A stretch of DNA of 64,000 nt from Aralia elata (lineage: Eukaryota; Streptophyta; Magnoliopsida; Apiales; Araliaceae). Made by a program: the position numbers and the translations under genes. The notes beneath the pieces were generated by a model, which saw nothing but the letters and a program-made list of their open reading frames with translations, ran no database searches and was not told the DNA's origin. The stretch lies in contig CM068382.1 of assembly GCA_034770075.1 (NCBI GenBank), positions 558,001-622,000 of the forward strand, in the 5' to 3' direction. Shown here in pieces: positions 62,283 to 64,000 of the stretch (position 1 is its first letter; every line of letters starts with the position of its first letter).

Positions 62283-64000
62283 ATGATTCAACTATTCTTA
62301 TCTGAACCCACCTGGAATGAAAAAGTGGATGATGAATATGCAAAGCAGAGAATATCTCTCTTAACTAAGTTGGAAACAATTGTCTGGTCACTGATTTCAT
62401 CTGGAGGTCGATCGGAGGCTCGTCTATGGCTTTGCAACACTTTTTCAGGCATAGGTTCCATCACTCCTCGCAATCAGCTCGAGCTATTTGTGAACCTATT
62501 GAGATCTAAACCACAGAAGCATGGCCTAGCAGCTCAACTTTTGCAGATGATCTTTGAAAAGAAGCCACATAAAGCTGGGGCTATCATAGCCAAGAAAAGC
62601 TACATGCTAGAGAATTTCTTCAGAGGCAAGTTAGTCAAATTTTTGTTGTCCATTTTCTGTTTGAGCTTGTTTGGGACGTATTCAGATTTTTAGTTTTTTT
62701 GTGGATCATCTTTCTTCTTTTTATGTTTTAGAATTTGTAATGTAGTTCTTGGTCTATATTTTGTCCTCAGCTATATCTCATCTCAAATGTTTCTTACCAG
62801 TGGGTTTTTATATTGTTGGCATAACCTTGTTCTAGGACTAGTATGGCAATCATTGAAGTATCTAGTTTTTCCTTCTCTGTTACTTGTAGGATTGTTTTTC
62901 AGTATTGATGCAAATCAAGTTGCTGAGATGTACCTACCATTTAATGTCAGTTTACGGAATTAATATTCAGCCCTTATTATTGAACATGCAGGACATCCAA
63001 AGCGTATTATGCAGTGGTTCTCCAGCTTTGCTGGAAGTGGTGATTTGGAGCATAGAAAGGGTGCCAAGGCATTATCCCAATTTGCTTTTGTGAATCGTGA
63101 CATCTGTTGGGAGGAGCTTGAATGGAAGGGAAAACATGGGCAATCACCTGCCATGGTTGCTACAAAGCCTCATTACTTTCTCGATTTGGATGTTCTACAA
63201 ACTGTTGAAAATTTTCTTGAATATGTGCCTGAATTCTGGTCATCTAATGAGTTTGCTGAGTCTTTAAAAGGGGGTGAGATTTTGTTCATGGATTCAAAAT
63301 TCTTTATTCATTTGTTTCTTGACTTGATGTATAAAGAGGATTTGAAAGAGATATGGGAAGTCATAAATGAGTTTCTGATGGAGGAATCTTTCTCATCTTT
63401 ATGTCAACACCTTCTTATTGTTCTTGAAGAGAAGGACTTGCATGTTTTCCTGGACTTAAGCCGTAAATTTCTCAACCCAAAGATTGAATGTGTGAACGTT
63501 GGTTCTTCTTCGTCTTATTGGTTTGAGGTAATACTATCAAAGTTCAGCATCTCTGATTCTATGGATCAGATACTTCTGTTAAACGCAGTTATGAGTCGAG
63601 GACGACAGCTTCTACGGCTTATACGTGAAGAAGAGGCACATGAGGAGAAAGTGAAAATGCAGGATATTGTGTTGCAAGTTTGTACATCCTCAAGCCATCC
63701 CAGTAGTTTGGCCCCACTAATGAAAGAATGCTTCAATACAAAATCCATAAACTCAATAAAGTGGTTGGGCCTGCAGTCATTTGCTCATCACTACAGATTG
63801 TCAGAGGAATTACAGACTCCTGAATCCTGGGAATTAATTTTTATAAATAATGGAATAACTTTTCGCAAGTCAGACAAGTATCCATTATTATATCCTAATG
63901 GATTTTCAGAAGAGAGTGGGTCTGATTTGGACGAAAGGCCTTCACTTAGGGTGAAGCGCAGGAAGAAAGAGAAGCATCGGAAGAAAAGGACAAGGCATCT
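62283..64000 (+). CDS. Conserved plant protein of unknown function (5' part)
   Basis: I do not recognise the function. Exon one runs from ATG 62283 to 62625, exon two from 62993 past the window edge, giving at least 450 residues. The junction uses a GC donor (AGAG then GCAAGT), since this alone keeps the frame: ...NFFRG then HPKRIMQWFSSF. Residues about 1-300 look mostly helical (LWLCNTFSGIGSITPRNQLE, WFEVILSKFSISDSMDQIL), without membrane segments or a signal peptide. Near the visible end an acidic patch (EESGSDLDERP) is followed by a strongly basic run (RVKRRKKEKHRKKRTRH), which suggests a nuclear location. In Arabidopsis a large unannotated gene (At4g12760, from memory) lies near the auxilin/GPN3 genes and would be the first candidate to compare. 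Confidence 0.8.

Noticed and set aside
62283..62693. 136-codon frame read straight through to TAG at 62691
   Set aside because: The last 22 codons after 62625 are AT-rich intron sequence, and the downstream exon restores a long conserved-looking frame.

Overview
This window is nuclear DNA of a flowering plant, most likely a eudicot. It is AT-rich. The genes are split by introns with ordinary GT-AG borders, and their products match plant families. Long (TA)n runs, miniature transposons, SINEs and short LTR elements fill introns and intergenic space. The species cannot be named from the sequence. I see no bacterial genes, CRISPR array, rRNA or tRNA gene.

Eight protein genes can be built exon by exon; every junction given keeps the reading frame. 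From left to right: an auxilin-like J-domain protein (minus, 1-8469, last exon cut by the window edge); a DOMON plus cytochrome b561 protein (minus, 11217-14399, 384 aa); a ubiquitin-specific protease of the UBP5 type (minus, 15952-25827, 13 exons, 922 aa); a SANT/Myb-like DUF3755 protein (minus, 27165-39410, 246 aa); peroxin 13 (plus, 40573-44141, 298 aa); ribosomal protein L5 (plus, 47462-51866, 302 aa); the GPN-loop GTPase GPN3 (minus, 54651-60332, 267 aa); and a conserved gene of unknown function that runs off the right edge (plus, from 62283).

These genes do not form a pathway. They cover vesicle uncoating, membrane electron transfer, deubiquitination, chromatin or transcription, peroxisome import, translation and RNA polymerase II assembly. 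From memory of Arabidopsis, the b561, DUF3755 and PEX13 genes lie side by side on chromosome 3, and the auxilin and GPN3 genes lie together on chromosome 4. The window may therefore mix two conserved ancestral blocks; this needs a search to confirm.

Mobile DNA is the richest part. There are two short non-autonomous LTR retrotransposons (31053-32098 and 45128-46390), each with a 5-bp target duplication; the second has LTRs differing at one base in 257, so it is young. There is a hAT-type MITE with a perfect 8-bp duplication (5330-5643), a SINE with a 13-bp duplication (7159-7390), an Emigrant/pogo-like element with a transposase remnant (about 52650-53460), a Stowaway-type MITE and a weaker relative, an 830-bp inverted-repeat element in a GPN3 intron, and two unrelated foldback elements that both sit inside (TA)n tracts (about 9774-10734 and 12187-12516). 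Two further observations are a probable GC-AG intron in the last gene and an intron directly after the ATG of RPL5. I found no evidence of an undescribed multi-gene system.
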